From contig NW_026042726.1 in the NCBI RefSeq assembly GCF_023856365.1, positions 1 to 64,000 of the forward strand: a stretch of 64,000 bases of DNA, given 5' to 3'. Under the pieces are notes generated by a model, which searched no databases, was not told where the DNA came from, and was given only the letters and a program-made list of their open reading frames with translations. Origin of the DNA: Brienomyrus brachyistius. Its lineage: Eukaryota; Chordata; Actinopteri; Osteoglossiformes; Mormyridae. Below are positions 45,914 through 59,897 of the stretch, piece after piece; position 1 is the stretch's first letter, and every line of letters starts with the position of its first letter. The position numbers were made by a program, and so were the translations under genes.

Positions 45914-48038
45914 CTATTCTTCAGTATCTGCATTTAAGACCACCAACTGCTCTTTCTCCTCCTTCGCTCGTCGGCTCAGAGTATTGGACTTGGTAAGTAA
46001 TGTTGCCCTTTTGGTTCCAGCAGCACTCTCTGCTTCCTCTGCCATGTGCTCAGCATCCTTTTGTAAACTCTCACATACACTTTCCAGTGAGACTCTCTTC
46101 CTCTTGAGTTCCTCAAGTTTTCTTTTTTGCTTTTCGCTCATCTTTCACCTTTGGTCAGAGGCGCTTTGGTTGCTCCCCCACACACTCTGACATGGTCGCA
46201 TATAAGCCTCTGTGCAACAACTGTTTCCTCTGATAAGTTGCAGGTCTCCACCTCTATTCGTTCCACTTCGGCTTGCCCATAGGACAGCAGCAGCAAGTTC
46301 TTGCAGAACATCCAGAGGTCAGGATAAGGCCCACTAACTTTTTGATGTAAAAAGACATCAACTTTGGATGGTGCTGAAGGAATGAAGGATATAAAATCCA
46401 AGCCTTTTGCCTCATTGTGCAGGTGATTATCAGACTGCTGGGATATTGCATCACCTGTAATTACATTAATTACAGTAGATTAGATGCAGATCAACAATGT
46501 CAATACACAGAATCACATGTAGAATAGGAAAGTGATTTATAACCCAATTTTCCTATGATACCATAAATGTGCAATCATTTTAATTTAATCTTGAGATATC
46601 TCTAGGCTCATCAAAGAAAATATAACTGGGCTGATGCTTCTTTTCAAACACCAAGAGTCGGTCTTCTAAATACTGCTAAAATCTACGTGTTAACACTATT
46701 CAGTTCAGGGACGGATTATGGGTTGTGTGGGCCCCTGGGTAAAACGTTCGCGAGGCCCCCCCCCACCACCACCACCTGCACCACCACCACAACCACCACA
46801 AGTCAAGGGCCCTTGGCAGCCAAACACCCTCCCTATAGGGTCAGGGGACCTTGTAGGCAGAGGATCAAAGAATGTAGGCCCTCTAAAATAGACAAACGAA
46901 AATACATTGCTGATAAGCGTTGCAAATTGTTTTGGGCTTGGGGCCCACGGGCCCCCTGCACCCCAAGGGCCCCTGGGCAGCGGCCCCGCTAACCCGGTTT
47001 GTAATCCGTCCCTGATTCAGTTAGATGTGAAAAAAGAAAAGCATAATTTAAAAATAATATTCTGAACTATCCTATTCTTATCCTATGATTTACCAGCAGA
47101 TATCCTGCCTGCCAACCGATTCTCCTGCGCAAACTTCTGCATGAGATTTCTCCTTTTCTGCTGGCAGTTATCTGGCTGGTGTGCATTTTGTTTGGGTCCA
47201 AGCACGTCATCTCATGTACAATCGAGTACTTCAGAGGGCATTTATCCAAGGCCTTTTTGCACATTTTTGAGAGCACAATCTGGCAATTTTTTTTAATCTG
47301 AAGGACACCAAGGTCACTTCCACTGCCTTTGGCTCCTGACTGTCTCTGACAAAAAGATGGTTTGTCAAATTTCCAGAATCTTTCTGCACACTCAGCCCAA
47401 GGTTAACACTACCTCAGCTGTACATATCAAACCAGCTCAAACTCCATGTTATTCACATATTTTTTACTTCACAATTGTTTGATACATTTGTATGTAAAGA
47501 TACCAGTGAATTCACAGAAGTCCCACCTTGATGACAGCCATTCCTATATCCACCTCCTTTGGACTGAGCCAGAGTTTTTGCCTGTACAACAGCTGTACAT
47601 GTTGCTACACAACACTTAAACATTCTATTTCCTCAATGAACTATTTTTTTTGCAGCAAAAGCCATGAAGCAGCAATAAAATCTTTAAAATATGCTTACCA
47701 ATAAATATGGTTCTCCCATTTAAACACATGTAAAGATAAACCATGGATATTTAAAAATCATGGGTTCGTTAATGAGTTTAAATGTTATTGAATGGCTTAC
47801 CTTAAACTTCTCCAGTAAGTCTTCAGCGGTGGAGTGGCTCATGTACTGTGATCCCAGAACCAGGACTGCACTCGAGAGCCATTCTCATAATTCACCCAAT
47901 ACCTGACATGCACATCCAGTTGTTTTCTTTTGATGGTCCTGTTCATACTTACGTCAAACATGACAACGAAGCTCCCTTTTAATATATGGAGCGAGTCCAA
48001 ATCGCGCAAGAAAAGCGGTTTTATCTTTACCACAAGTG
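45914..48038 (-). pseudogene. hAT-like transposase relic, unit 5 copy
   Basis: Same lesions as in unit 1. Confidence 0.65.
46706..47014. mobile_element. hAT-type MITE, unit 5 copy
   Basis: Same ends and duplications as in unit 1. Confidence 0.9.
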
Positions 48039-48279
48039 ACCCTGCGAGTCAGGGAACATCACCCTGGAGACGGTGTGAATGTCATCATTGGACGTATAGG
48101 AGTGATGTCGGCAAACCGTTTGCAAAGCCCATAGCACTTCTGCTTTCAGTGTGGGTTGAGGAGGATGTACTGAAGGCATTATTTGTCATGGGATCCGGAG
48201 ACACTGCCAAAACGGGTGTAGGCCTATCTTTAGAGGTTGTACTTATCTCCACTGAATAAACATAAATCTGGGCTTATTC

Positions 48280-48800
48280 TATACTGAACAAAAATATAAA
48301 CGCAACACTCTTGTTTCTGCTCCCATTTTTCATGAGATGGACTTAAAGACCTACAATTCATTCCAGATACACAATATTACCATTTCTCTCAAACATTTCT
48401 CACAAATCAGTCTAAATGTGTGATAGTGAGCACTTCTGCTTTGCTGAGATAATCCATCCCACCTCACAGGTGTGCCACATCAAGATGCTGATCTGACATC
48501 ATGGGTAGTGCACAGGTGTACCTTATACTGCCCACAATAAAAGGCCACCCTGGAATGTGCAGTTTTTTGCTTTATTGGGGGTCTGGGGACTCAGAACCGG
48601 TCAGTATCTGGTGTGACCACCATTTGCCTCATGCAATGCAACACATCTTCTTCGCATAGAGTTTATCAGATTGTCAATTGTGGCCTGTGGAATGTTGGTC
48701 CACTCCTCTTCAATGGCTGTGCGAAGTTGTTGGATATTAGTGGGAACTGGTACACGCTGTCGTATACGCCGGTCAAGCACATCCCAAACAAGAGCAGCTG
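48280..48800. mobile_element. Tc1/mariner fragment, unit 5 copy
   Basis: Copy of 17242-17762 with the same truncation. Confidence 0.8.
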
Positions 48801-49391
48801 ACCTGAGAAATAAGAAATAAGCTAAGCTGGAAACCTGGACCCTCCGACCAAGAATGCGTGAAGTACCCTCAGAAGGTCTACTAGAAGATGTACGTAGAAG
48901 ACTACTACAGATCAGCTGATCTACACCACAGCAACAGTGATCCTTGAGCTGGAGCCGGACCGTCTTTGAAGACTCCGTAAATCTCCGTATAATAATATAT
49001 ATCTACGGGAACGAGAAAGGAGAAAGCAGAGAACAAGAACAAGATTTGTAAATGTAAGATTTGAAGGACCCCCGGCATGAAAAATAGAATAGTTCTCGTC
49101 ATTAGTGAACATGTGTCTCGTCATTGTGTATCATGGACAGTAAGAGGGGGATCAATAGAGTGTTGTTATTATAACGTCTAAAAAGTCTGTCGATAAATCA
49201 ATAAGAAAATAAATGAAGTCGTTTTCGCGAACACGCGAACAGGGGCCGGACCGACTGTAGGGGGCGTGGCCAGAGACAGCCATAGCTGTCAAGTCTCCCG
49301 TTTTGGCCGGGAAACTACCGTATTTTACTTCTCTTTCCCGCCGTCCTCCCGTATTAGTATTTTCCCGTAAATCTCCCTTATATTATATAGT

Positions 49392-49462
49392 TGCTGGATA
49401 GTGTAGTGGTAAGATCGCCGCCTTTCACACGGGAGACCGGGGTTCGAATCCCGGTTGTGGCC
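49392..49462 (+). tRNA. tRNA-Glu-like, unit 5 copy 1
   Basis: Complete; its 3' AT-rich flank carries the 6-bp contraction. Confidence 0.55.
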
Positions 49463-49662
49463 AAAAATATATTTTATATATTTTATATATTTATATTTAT
49501 ATTATATTTTATATAATTTATATTATTTTATATTTCCTGTCTTAAAATGTAAGGGATACTGGAGCCTCCCGTTTTGGCCGGGAAACTACCGTATTTTACT
49601 TCTCTTTCCCGCCGTCCTCCCGTATTAGTATTTTCCCGTAAATCTCCCTTATATTATATAGT

Positions 49663-49733
49663 TGCTGGATAGTGTAGTGGTAAGATCGCCGCCTTTCACA
49701 CGGGAGACCGGGGTTCGAATCCCGGTTGTGGCC
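49663..49733 (+). tRNA. tRNA-Glu-like, unit 5 copy 2
   Basis: Complete copy at the unit 5/6 boundary. Confidence 0.55.
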
Positions 49734-49777
49734 AAAAATATATTTTATATATTTTATATATTTATATTTATATTTAA

Positions 49778-51037
49778 AAGCCTGAGGCGACAGTGGCAAG
49801 GAAACTCCCTCTAGCAGGAAGAAACCTTGAGTGGAACCTAGACTCAGAAGGGGACCCCATCCTCCTCTGGGCGACCAAGGAGCATGAAACTGCATTTACA
49901 TTGACATTCATTAGAGTTCATATAGTTATAAAGTCCCAGTTGGTTTCATGTAGTTATATCCAGGAGTCCAGGTGCGGGTTCACACGGTGTAGTCGGCTCG
50001 GTATCAGCTCGAAAAAGAGAAGATGGAGAAGAGTTATTGCCCTACACCTAACCGGCAGGACTAAAGCAACTATGACAGCCTGCCTAAAAGAGTGACCTGG
50101 AAGGAAGCACAGGCATGAGGGTTTACAGAGGTTTTGGCGTCAAGCCACCTCCCATCCACAGCTTAAGTGATCGGCGAGAGTGGCAGGACGACAGCACCAA
50201 TCCCCCCTTTCCCCTTCAATCTCAAATAACTATGAACCTCCAGATTTCCCATTCACCTTAGAAAAGAAGATTTAACTATCCAAAAGACTGGCGAAAGAGG
50301 TACATCTTAAGCCTTGACTTAAAAGCAGAGATTGTGTCTGAGTTCCGAACACTAATAGGAAGTTTATTCCATAGCTGTGGTGCTTTATGAGCAAATGCTC
50401 TTCCCCCAAAGGTAATGTTCTTTATTCTGGGTACGGATAGAATACCTCCATCTCGTCATCTAAGTGTATGATTCGGAACGCAAATGAGGTCACTCACATA
50501 CTGCGGTGCAAGACCATTTACAGCTTTATAGGTTAAGAGCAGTGTTTTGTAGTCAACACGAAATCTAACTGGCAGCCAGTGCAGTGAAGATAAAATTGGG
50601 GTAATATGATTATATGTTTTAGTTTAACTATTGCTAGTAGCGGTTCAATCAATGCTGGGAGCATCGCTGAATAATTTTGATGGAACAGGTTCTAGCATAC
50701 AAGTAGATGAATTTGAAGATAAAATTAAGTACATCAGTTCTGACTGGTTAACCAATATTCAATATTCAAAATGTTCTGTTTAATTGAGCATATTTTTGGT
50801 CAAAAAGTTTCATAAAGTCGTCACTGGAAAATAACCAGTGGTCTGGTTATTAGTCAGCTTGGACACCATAGTAAATAGGAATCTAGGATTATTTTTGTTT
50901 ATTTCAATTAGTTCTGATAGATACTAGATGATTTGGCGGCACTAAGAGCCTTTTTGTAGCTACCCATAGCCTCTTTCCATGCTAGTTCGAACACCACTAG
51001 TTTAGTATGATGCCACTTACATTCTGTAAGGACATAA
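49778..51037 (-). pseudogene. L2-like LINE fragment, unit 6 copy
   Basis: Same extent as in unit 2; no private change noticed. Confidence 0.85.
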
Positions 51038-52228
51038 AACTTATAGGTCCTGCAGGCCCCAACTCTGATCAGCCTGCATCAGTCTATTTCAGAGCTCCGC
51101 TGGCCCAGGCAAGACTGGACTCAACTCGTCAAACCACCCCTTTTAAGGAAGGCAAAGGCCTGCCGGCTCCTGAGAGACTGGATAGGAATAACTGGAGCAG
51201 CACAGAAAAAGCAAGACCTTTCACCCCCGGAGTGACCAGAGTTCCACAATCAATCCACAGCAACAACAGCTGTCAGCCTCCAGACACAGACACCTTTTCC
51301 ACTATAAACAGGATAACTCAGCACACATAGATGTTAGGGACAAATACACGCATGTTTGGTCTCGTTTGAATAGGCATGAGACGAGGAGTATTATACTCTC
51401 AGATTTAAGGCAGTATAGCTTTTCCTAAGAGAAATACAGAAACTTCGGCTCAACCCACCAAACTGAGAGAGATTCTCTCATGGTAGAACAAGGGAATTAC
51501 AACCACCCCCTAAAGTGATCTGATTGGCTGGGGACTTGAGAACCAAGGTCAGCAATGCCCCTAAAATTAACCATTGACCGAAATTAGTCAGTCTTCAGAA
51601 ACATGCCATCACCTGGTCTGGATACTTAAGGAAGGGCTTCAGAAGTAGTCGGGGAGTCACTCTGTAATCAGAGCTCCCGCAGAGAACTGGGTGAAAGTCT
51701 ATCTGTAGTCAGATACTTTCCACAGAACTTTGTTCACTCTCAGCTGAGGAATGTGAATACATGATATGAAGACAACTGGATCACAACTGGATCACGGGGG
51801 AATCATAAGCAGGGAAGAACACACAGGCAAACAGCAGCAGCAACATTAAAGGCAGGACTGAGAAGCACATTTATACAAGGCTAAGCAGGGAGCAAACTAG
51901 AGGCACCTGAAATGAGTAACACAAGGGCAGGAAGGAGAGGTAAAACAAACGCGGAACAGGCATGGCACGTTATACCACACTAGGGAGGAAACGGGAGGTT
52001 CAGGAGGGCAGGGTGTGGCAGGGATCCGTTTCAAAATTTAATTTTGGCTTGTACAAACCTTGGTAAAAGCTGCAAAAGATCGATCAACCACTTTCTGAGC
52101 TATTGTCTTAACAAACAAAGCATCTGTTGGGGTGGCGGTGTCTGGGGAATACCATGTGTAATACACCTTGTGAAGATTTATATGTAAAACAAAATATTTT
52201 TTGATTCTATCACACATATAGAAATTAT

Positions 52229-52583
52229 CCATCCATCCATTTTCCAAACCGCTTATCCTATTGGGTCGTGGGGGGTCCGGAGCCTATCCCAGAATCAATG
52301 GGCACGAGGCAGGGAACAACCCAGGATGGGGGGCCAGCCCATCGCAGGGCACACTCACACACCATCCACTCACACACACACACCTACGGGCAATTCAGCA
52401 ACTCCAATTAGCCCCAGCATGTTTTTGGACTGTGGGGGGAAACCGGAGTACCCAGAGGAAACCCCACAACGACATGGGGAGAACATGCAAACTCCACACA
52501 CATGTGACCCAGGCGGAGACACGAACCCGGGTCCCAGAGGTGTGAGGCGACAGTGCTAACCACTGCACCACCATGCCGCCCCT
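52229..52583 (-). mobile_element. SINE, unit 6 copy
   Basis: Private C-to-T change at 52269, a former CpG site, consistent with methylated-cytosine decay. Confidence 0.9.
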
Positions 52584-55473
52584 TATAGAAATTATTCTAG
52601 GTTTAAATAGTAATTTAGCTGAGTAACTAGGCTGAAATTCTAGATAGTTGCAATTTTAAGAATTATTACTATTATTCACAGCTTTTAAGCATGCAGTTGG
52701 ATGACGGATGGATGGATATTCAGCCACCAGAAATGCCAATTGTTGTTAAGAGGATCAAAGTCTGCAAAGTAGTATGCAGGGTTTAAGGCCAGAACACAGC
52801 ATACTCTCCGACAGAAAGCATAAAGTTCACTGGGGGAATTTCTGTGGCCACTGCCTGAACAGCATGTGTGGAGAATGTTTATGAGGGTCGAGCCATGCAG
52901 AGCTGCTGGCCCTGGCATGTAATGATGAATCACAAATCAGTTAAAAATCGGTGCAAATGCATGAAGATTTAAACCGGCTGATGTGGAAAATGAATCACTA
53001 TTGTAGGAGTACTTCACAGTACTTTAACAGAAAAACTGGTGTAATATTACATTTGATTTCACAATGTGAGTTTGACGTCAGATGTCACTGCGTATCACGT
53101 CGACATCGTACGTCAGTTTTTGGTTTTGAGCGAACGCGAGATGATGAATGAATTTGAAACTGAGGACGGCACAGTGGTTAGTGCTGGCTTCGGTCCAGGG
53201 CCCTTTCTGTGTGGAGTTCGCATGCTCTCCCCGTTTTCGCCGGGGACTCCAGGTTCCTCCCACGGTCCAAAAGCATGCAGGATAGGTTGACTGGTGAGTC
53301 TAAATTGGCCCTGTAGTTGTGTGAGTGTGTGCGACCTGCGGTGTGTAGGTGACTGCCTGGGCTTGGTTCCTGTCTGCGCCCCTTGTTCCCGGGATAGGCT
53401 CCGGTCTCCCCCGCGATCTCAGTTGGGATTAAGTGGTTTCAGAAAATGGATGGATGGACGCACCGCCCGATCTTCAATTGGCGGTGTGGCAGCATATTAG
53501 CTTTCCGGTAATCACAAACGAGGAGGAAACAGCGAGAAAAGCACAGACAAGACATAAACTGCATGCAAACATTGTAATAGACTGATAACATACACAAACA
53601 GGTCCACTGGCACCACCGTGAGCTGAGTGAAGATTATTAAAAGGGCAAAGCACGCTAAAAAGCTGCACATGCAAACCTTAGCTTATTTATTTGATTTATT
53701 TTTTTTTATTTACTTATTTTGATTTGGGATTTTTTTCAACAGTATTTTATTCAAATTCAGTTGCACTGTTCACAACAGTGTCAACAGTTCAGAAAGATAA
53801 ATATAAGAATATTTTTGAATATATTTGTCTGCAGCTCATTCTGCAAAAAATGAGAAAATTGTATCGTGAACTCAGAATCGTGAATCGTATCAAATGGTGA
53901 GTTGAATGTATCGTTACATCCCTAGTTCTTACAGTAGTACTATGGTATGGTGGAGCCACATGACAGGAAGGCAGTACATTGCGAAGTCTGTTAAGAACAT
54001 CATTCGCACTGAACTGCCCTCCATTGACCAGCTGTACTTTAACTGCCACAGTAACAAGGTTCAGTCTATAATCCAGGACTCTGACCACCATCCACAAACA
54101 CTGACTAGCAGATTCATGAACAGCTTCATTCGCCAAACAATTCAAACCTGCAGCTTTTGCATCCCCTGTAACAGTCATTTCCACGGCAGCTGCACTGTAC
54201 AGCTGTTACTGCACTTTATCCACCACTGACCACGTATCATCCAGTTTTGTCCTGCTTTGTATCGCACTGTTTCTGCACCATGTTGTCTTGTACTCCCTTG
54301 TGTTGTTATGCACCATCTGTGTTGTTCTGAGCAGTGCCATGATGCAATATTACAAAAAGATCTTGAGGAAATGCAGAGTTCTGGAGGAGATTCTCACAGA
54401 TCATGGCATGTGTTTATACTGAAGAAACTGTACAAATTGCTAGACATAAAACACAGGACTGGCAACTGTGGTACGTTTTAACACCTTGATAAAAAACTTA
54501 AAATCCATAGTAAGTAGGACAACCTCATAGAACCTTTACTAGTCATTGTTCAGAAGATTAACACGGATTAAAAACCATTACTATGAAAGCACGCTAATCA
54601 GTTAAGTTGATTATGTGGAGAGAGAGAAAAAAAACTGTCTTTGAAAAAGATCAACCATAGAACGAAGCTGCAGCATTGACACCCCCTAGTGGTGATTTGA
54701 AGATAGTTCTGTCTGTAGCAGCTAAGCAGTAGATTTGGCGTCAGGTGCCATGACAAACTCAGTGCTGCTCGGTTTGAACGGCAGAAGCACAAAAATAAAG
54801 GGGGCATCTACTGCACGCCCCCCACCCTTGAAAATGGTACAAATTATCATGCAACAGTTTTCTTAAGTAAGTCTTTTTGGGCGTCTGCAGAAACCTCCAC
54901 GATGCGATTGCCCTGATTAAGAAGTGCGCAGCGGATACAATTTGGGATGCATCGTTCATCCGATTTATTAATATATAATTATTAGTATGTCTATATTATT
55001 TTAGAAACGTTACTTGACGAATATTTTTCATTGAGATTGATTCCCCGTTTAAAATTTTGGTGACACTTCATATTTTTTAAGAGAGACAGACAATTTGACG
55101 CATGCAATTTGCAGAAATATGTTGTGCCGCTATAAAGTACACAGGCAGCATGACAAACATAAGTACTCACTGAAGCCACGACATACGCCCGGCTGGCCCC
55201 AGCGGTACCCCTAAGAAGAAGGCTTTTTTCACAACCCACGACCATCACGAGGGCAAAAAAAACTGAATAGCCTAGAATTTAGTTAATTACAAGGCACATA
55301 TTTATTGGAGCAAGAGCTCTAACATAAAACTACCTTGTAATTATAAAGTATTATGGCTGTGAACAATGTACAAACAGGCACAGAAAGTAAAATACTCCAA
55401 AAATGCAAAGAACCTAAATATTTTTGTTTCCACCGATTCACTCTTGATGTGTTAGGAGTCACAGTTCAGTAGC

Positions 55474-57598
55474 CTATTCTTCAGTATCTGCATTTAAGAC
55501 CACCAACTGCTCTTTCTCCTCCTTCGCTCGTCGGCTCAGAGTATTGGACTTGGTAAGTAATGTTGCCCTTTTGGTTCCAGCAGCACTCTCTGCTTCCTCT
55601 GCCATGTGCTCAGCATCCTTTTGTAAACTCTCACATACACTTTCCAGTGAGACTCTCTTCCTCTTGAGTTCCTCAAGTTTTCTTTTTTGCTTTTCGCTCA
55701 TCTTTCACCTTTGGTCAGAGGCGCTTTGGTTGCTCCCCCACACACTCTGACATGGTCGCATATAAGCCTCTGTGCAACAACTGTTTCCTCTGATAAGTTG
55801 CAGGTCTCCACCTCTATTCGTTCCACTTCGGCTTGCCCATAGGACAGCAGCAGCAAGTTCTTGCAGAACATCCAGAGGTCAGGATAAGGCCCACTAACTT
55901 TTTGATGTAAAAAGACATCAACTTTGGATGGTGCTGAAGGAATGAAGGATATAAAATCCAAGCCTTTTGCCTCATTGTGCAGGTGATTATCAGACTGCTG
56001 GGATATTGCATCACCTGTAATTACATTAATTACAGTAGATTAGATGCAGATCAACAATGTCAATACACAGAATCACATGTAGAATAGGAAAGTGATTTAT
56101 AACCCAATTTTCCTATGATACCATAAATGTGCAATCATTTTAATTTAATCTTGAGATATCTCTAGGCTCATCAAAGAAAATATAACTGGGCTGATGCTTC
56201 TTTTCAAACACCAAGAGTCGGTCTTCTAAATACTGCTAAAATCTACGTGTTAACACTATTCAGTTCAGGGACGGATTATGGGTTGTGTGGGCCCCTGGGT
56301 AAAACGTTCGCGAGGCCCCCCCCCACCACCACCACCTGCACCACCACCACAACCACCACAAGTCAAGGGCCCTTGGCAGCCAAACACCCTCCCTATAGGG
56401 TCAGGGGACCTTGTAGGCAGAGGATCAAAGAATGTAGGCCCTCTAAAATAGACAAACGAAAATACATTGCTGATAAGCGTTGCAAATTGTTTTGGGCTTG
56501 GGGCCCACGGGCCCCCTGCACCCCAAGGGCCCCTGGGCAGCGGCCCCGCTAACCCGGTTTGTAATCCGTCCCTGATTCAGTTAGATGTGAAAAAAGAAAA
56601 GCATAATTTAAAAATAATATTCTGAACTATCCTATTCTTATCCTATGATTTACCAGCAGATATCCTGCCTGCCAACCGATTCTCCTGCGCAAACTTCTGC
56701 ATGAGATTTCTCCTTTTCTGCTGGCAGTTATCTGGCTGGTGTGCATTTTGTTTGGGTCCAAGCACGTCATCTCATGTACAATCGAGTACTTCAGAGGGCA
56801 TTTATCCAAGGCCTTTTTGCACATTTTTGAGAGCACAATCTGGCAATTTTTTTTAATCTGAAGGACACCAAGGTCACTTCCACTGCCTTTGGCTCCTGAC
56901 TGTCTCTGACAAAAAGATGGTTTGTCAAATTTCCAGAATCTTTCTGCACACTCAGCCCAAGGTTAACACTACCTCAGCTGTACATATCAAACCAGCTCAA
57001 ACTCCATGTTATTCACATATTTTTTACTTCACAATTGTTTGATACATTTGTATGTAAAGATACCAGTGAATTCACAGAAGTCCCACCTTGATGACAGCCA
57101 TTCCTATATCCACCTCCTTTGGACTGAGCCAGAGTTTTTGCCTGTACAACAGCTGTACATGTTGCTACACAACACTTAAACATTCTATTTCCTCAATGAA
57201 CTATTTTTTTTGCAGCAAAAGCCATGAAGCAGCAATAAAATCTTTAAAATATGCTTACCAATAAATATGGTTCTCCCATTTAAACACATGTAAAGATAAA
57301 CCATGGATATTTAAAAATCATGGGTTCGTTAATGAGTTTAAATGTTATTGAATGGCTTACCTTAAACTTCTCCAGTAAGTCTTCAGCGGTGGAGTGGCTC
57401 ATGTACTGTGATCCCAGAACCAGGACTGCACTCGAGAGCCATTCTCATAATTCACCCAATACCTGACATGCACATCCAGTTGTTTTCTTTTGATGGTCCT
57501 GTTCATACTTACGTCAAACATGACAACGAAGCTCCCTTTTAATATATGGAGCGAGTCCAAATCGCGCAAGAAAAGCGGTTTTATCTTTACCACAAGTG
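55474..57598 (-). pseudogene. hAT-like transposase relic, unit 6 copy
   Basis: Same lesions as in unit 1. Confidence 0.65.
56266..56574. mobile_element. hAT-type MITE, unit 6 copy
   Basis: Same ends and duplications as in unit 1. Confidence 0.9.
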
Positions 57599-57839
57599 AC
57601 CCTGCGAGTCAGGGAACATCACCCTGGAGACGGTGTGAATGTCATCATTGGACGTATAGGAGTGATGTCGGCAAACCGTTTGCAAAGCCCATAGCACTTC
57701 TGCTTTCAGTGTGGGTTGAGGAGGATGTACTGAAGGCATTATTTGTCATGGGATCCGGAGACACTGCCAAAACGGGTGTAGGCCTATCTTTAGAGGTTGT
57801 ACTTATCTCCACTGAATAAACATAAATCTGGGCTTATTC

Positions 57840-58360
57840 TATACTGAACAAAAATATAAACGCAACACTCTTGTTTCTGCTCCCATTTTTCATGAGATGG
57901 ACTTAAAGACCTACAATTCATTCCAGATACACAATATTACCATTTCTCTCAAACATTTCTCACAAATCAGTCTAAATGTGTGATAGTGAGCACTTCTGCT
58001 TTGCTGAGATAATCCATCCCACCTCACAGGTGTGCCACATCAAGATGCTGATCTGACATCATGGGTAGTGCACAGGTGTACCTTATACTGCCCACAATAA
58101 AAGGCCACCCTGGAATGTGCAGTTTTTTGCTTTATTGGGGGTCTGGGGACTCAGAACCGGTCAGTATCTGGTGTGACCACCATTTGCCTCATGCAATGCA
58201 ACACATCTTCTTCGCATAGAGTTTATCAGATTGTCAATTGTGGCCTGTGGAATGTTGGTCCACTCCTCTTCAATGGCTGTGCGAAGTTGTTGGATATTAG
58301 TGGGAACTGGTACACGCTGTCGTATACGCCGGTCAAGCACATCCCAAACAAGAGCAGCTG
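57840..58360. mobile_element. Tc1/mariner fragment, unit 6 copy
   Basis: Copy of 17242-17762 with the same truncation. Confidence 0.8.
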
Positions 58361-58951
58361 ACCTGAGAAATAAGAAATAAGCTAAGCTGGAAACCTGGAC
58401 CCTCCGACCAAGAATGCGTGAAGTACCCTCAGAAGGTCTACTAGAAGATGTACGTAGAAGACTACTACAGATCAGCTGATCTACACCACAGCAACAGTGA
58501 TCCTTGAGCTGGAGCCGGACCGTCTTTGAAGACTCCGTAAATCTCCGTATAATAATATATATCTACGGGAACGAGAAAGGAGAAAGCAGAGAACAAGAAC
58601 AAGATTTGTAAATGTAAGATTTGAAGGACCCCCGGCATGAAAAATAGAATAGTTCTCGTCATTAGTGAACATGTGTCTCGTCATTGTGTATCATGGACAG
58701 TAAGAGGGGGATCAATAGAGTGTTGTTATTATAACGTCTAAAAAGTCTGTCGATAAATCAATAAGAAAATAAATGAAGTCGTTTTCGCGAACACGCGAAC
58801 AGGGGCCGGACCGACTGTAGGGGGCGTGGCCAGAGACAGCCATAGCTGTCAAGTCTCCCGTTTTGGCCGGGAAACTACCGTATTTTACTTCTCTTTCCCG
58901 CCGTCCTCCCGTATTAGTATTTTCCCGTAAATCTCCCTTATATTATATAGT

Positions 58952-59022
58952 TGCTGGATAGTGTAGTGGTAAGATCGCCGCCTTTCACACGGGAGACCGG
59001 GGTTCGAATCCCGGTTGTGGCC
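58952..59022 (+). tRNA. tRNA-Glu-like, unit 6 copy 1
   Basis: Complete copy after the unidentified GC-bearing segment. Confidence 0.55.
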
Positions 59023-59228
59023 AAAAATATATTTTATATATTTTATATATTTATATTTATATTTATATTATATTTTATATAATTTATATTATTTTATATT
59101 TCCTGTCTTAAAATGTAAGGGATACTGGAGCCTCCCGTTTTGGCCGGGAAACTACCGTATTTTACTTCTCTTTCCCGCCGTCCTCCCGTATTAGTATTTT
59201 CCCGTAAATCTCCCTTATATTATATAGT

Positions 59229-59299
59229 TGCTGGATAGTGTAGTGGTAAGATCGCCGCCTTTCACACGGGAGACCGGGGTTCGAATCCCGGTTGTGGCC
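59229..59299 (+). tRNA. tRNA-Glu-like, unit 6 copy 2
   Basis: Complete internal copy. Confidence 0.55.
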
Positions 59300-59505
59300 A
59301 AAAATATATTTTATATATTTTATATATTTATATTTATATTTATATTATATTTTATATAATTTATATTATTTTATATTTCCTGTCTTAAAATGTAAGGGAT
59401 ACTGGAGCCTCCCGTTTTGGCCGGGAAACTACCGTATTTTACTTCTCTTTCCCGCCGTCCTCCCGTATTAGTATTTTCCCGTAAATCTCCCTTATATTAT
59501 ATAGT

Positions 59506-59576
59506 TGCTGGATAGTGTAGTGGTAAGATCGCCGCCTTTCACACGGGAGACCGGGGTTCGAATCCCGGTTGTGGCC
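59506..59576 (+). tRNA. tRNA-Glu-like, unit 6 copy 3
   Basis: Complete internal copy. Confidence 0.55.
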
Positions 59577-59782
59577 AAAAATATATTTTATATATTTTAT
59601 ATATTTATATTTATATTTATATTATATTTTATATAATTTATATTATTTTATATTTCCTGTCTTAAAATGTAAGGGATACTGGAGCCTCCCGTTTTGGCCG
59701 GGAAACTACCGTATTTTACTTCTCTTTCCCGCCGTCCTCCCGTATTAGTATTTTCCCGTAAATCTCCCTTATATTATATAGT

Positions 59783-59853
59783 TGCTGGATAGTGTAGTGG
59801 TAAGATCGCCGCCTTTCACACGGGAGACCGGGGTTCGAATCCCGGTTGTGGCC
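59783..59853 (+). tRNA. tRNA-Glu-like, unit 6 copy 4
   Basis: Complete copy at the unit 6/7 boundary. Confidence 0.55.
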
Positions 59854-59897
59854 AAAAATATATTTTATATATTTTATATACTTATATTTATATTTAA

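Larger units (their letters stand above)
49295..49775. repeat. Sub-repeat array, unit 5 (2 copies, one 271 bp)
   Basis: The first sub-repeat is 271 bp because one 6-bp step of the AT-rich tract is missing, the only such length change seen in a full unit. Confidence 0.95.
40218..49777. repeat. Array unit 5 (9,560 bp; 2 sub-repeats)
   Basis: A full unit, 6 bp shorter than unit 4 because one ATATTT-type step is missing in the AT-rich part of its first sub-repeat (near 49490-49505). Elements not listed separately: diverged SINE about 43605-43898, hAT-like end about 44188-44365, LINE fragment about 44366-44778. Sub-array at 49295-49775. Confidence 0.95.
58855..59895. repeat. Sub-repeat array, unit 6 (4 copies)
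   Basis: The largest sub-array, with tRNA-like copies every 277 bp. The final AT-rich segment has a C at 59881 in place of T. Confidence 0.95.
49778..59897. repeat. Array unit 6 (10,120 bp; 4 sub-repeats)
   Basis: The longest unit, with four tRNA-like sub-repeats at 58855-59895. Private changes are T at 52269 (C in the others, inside the SINE) and C at 59881 in the AT-rich end. Elements not listed separately: diverged SINE about 53165-53458, hAT-like end about 53748-53925, LINE fragment about 53926-54338. Confidence 0.95.
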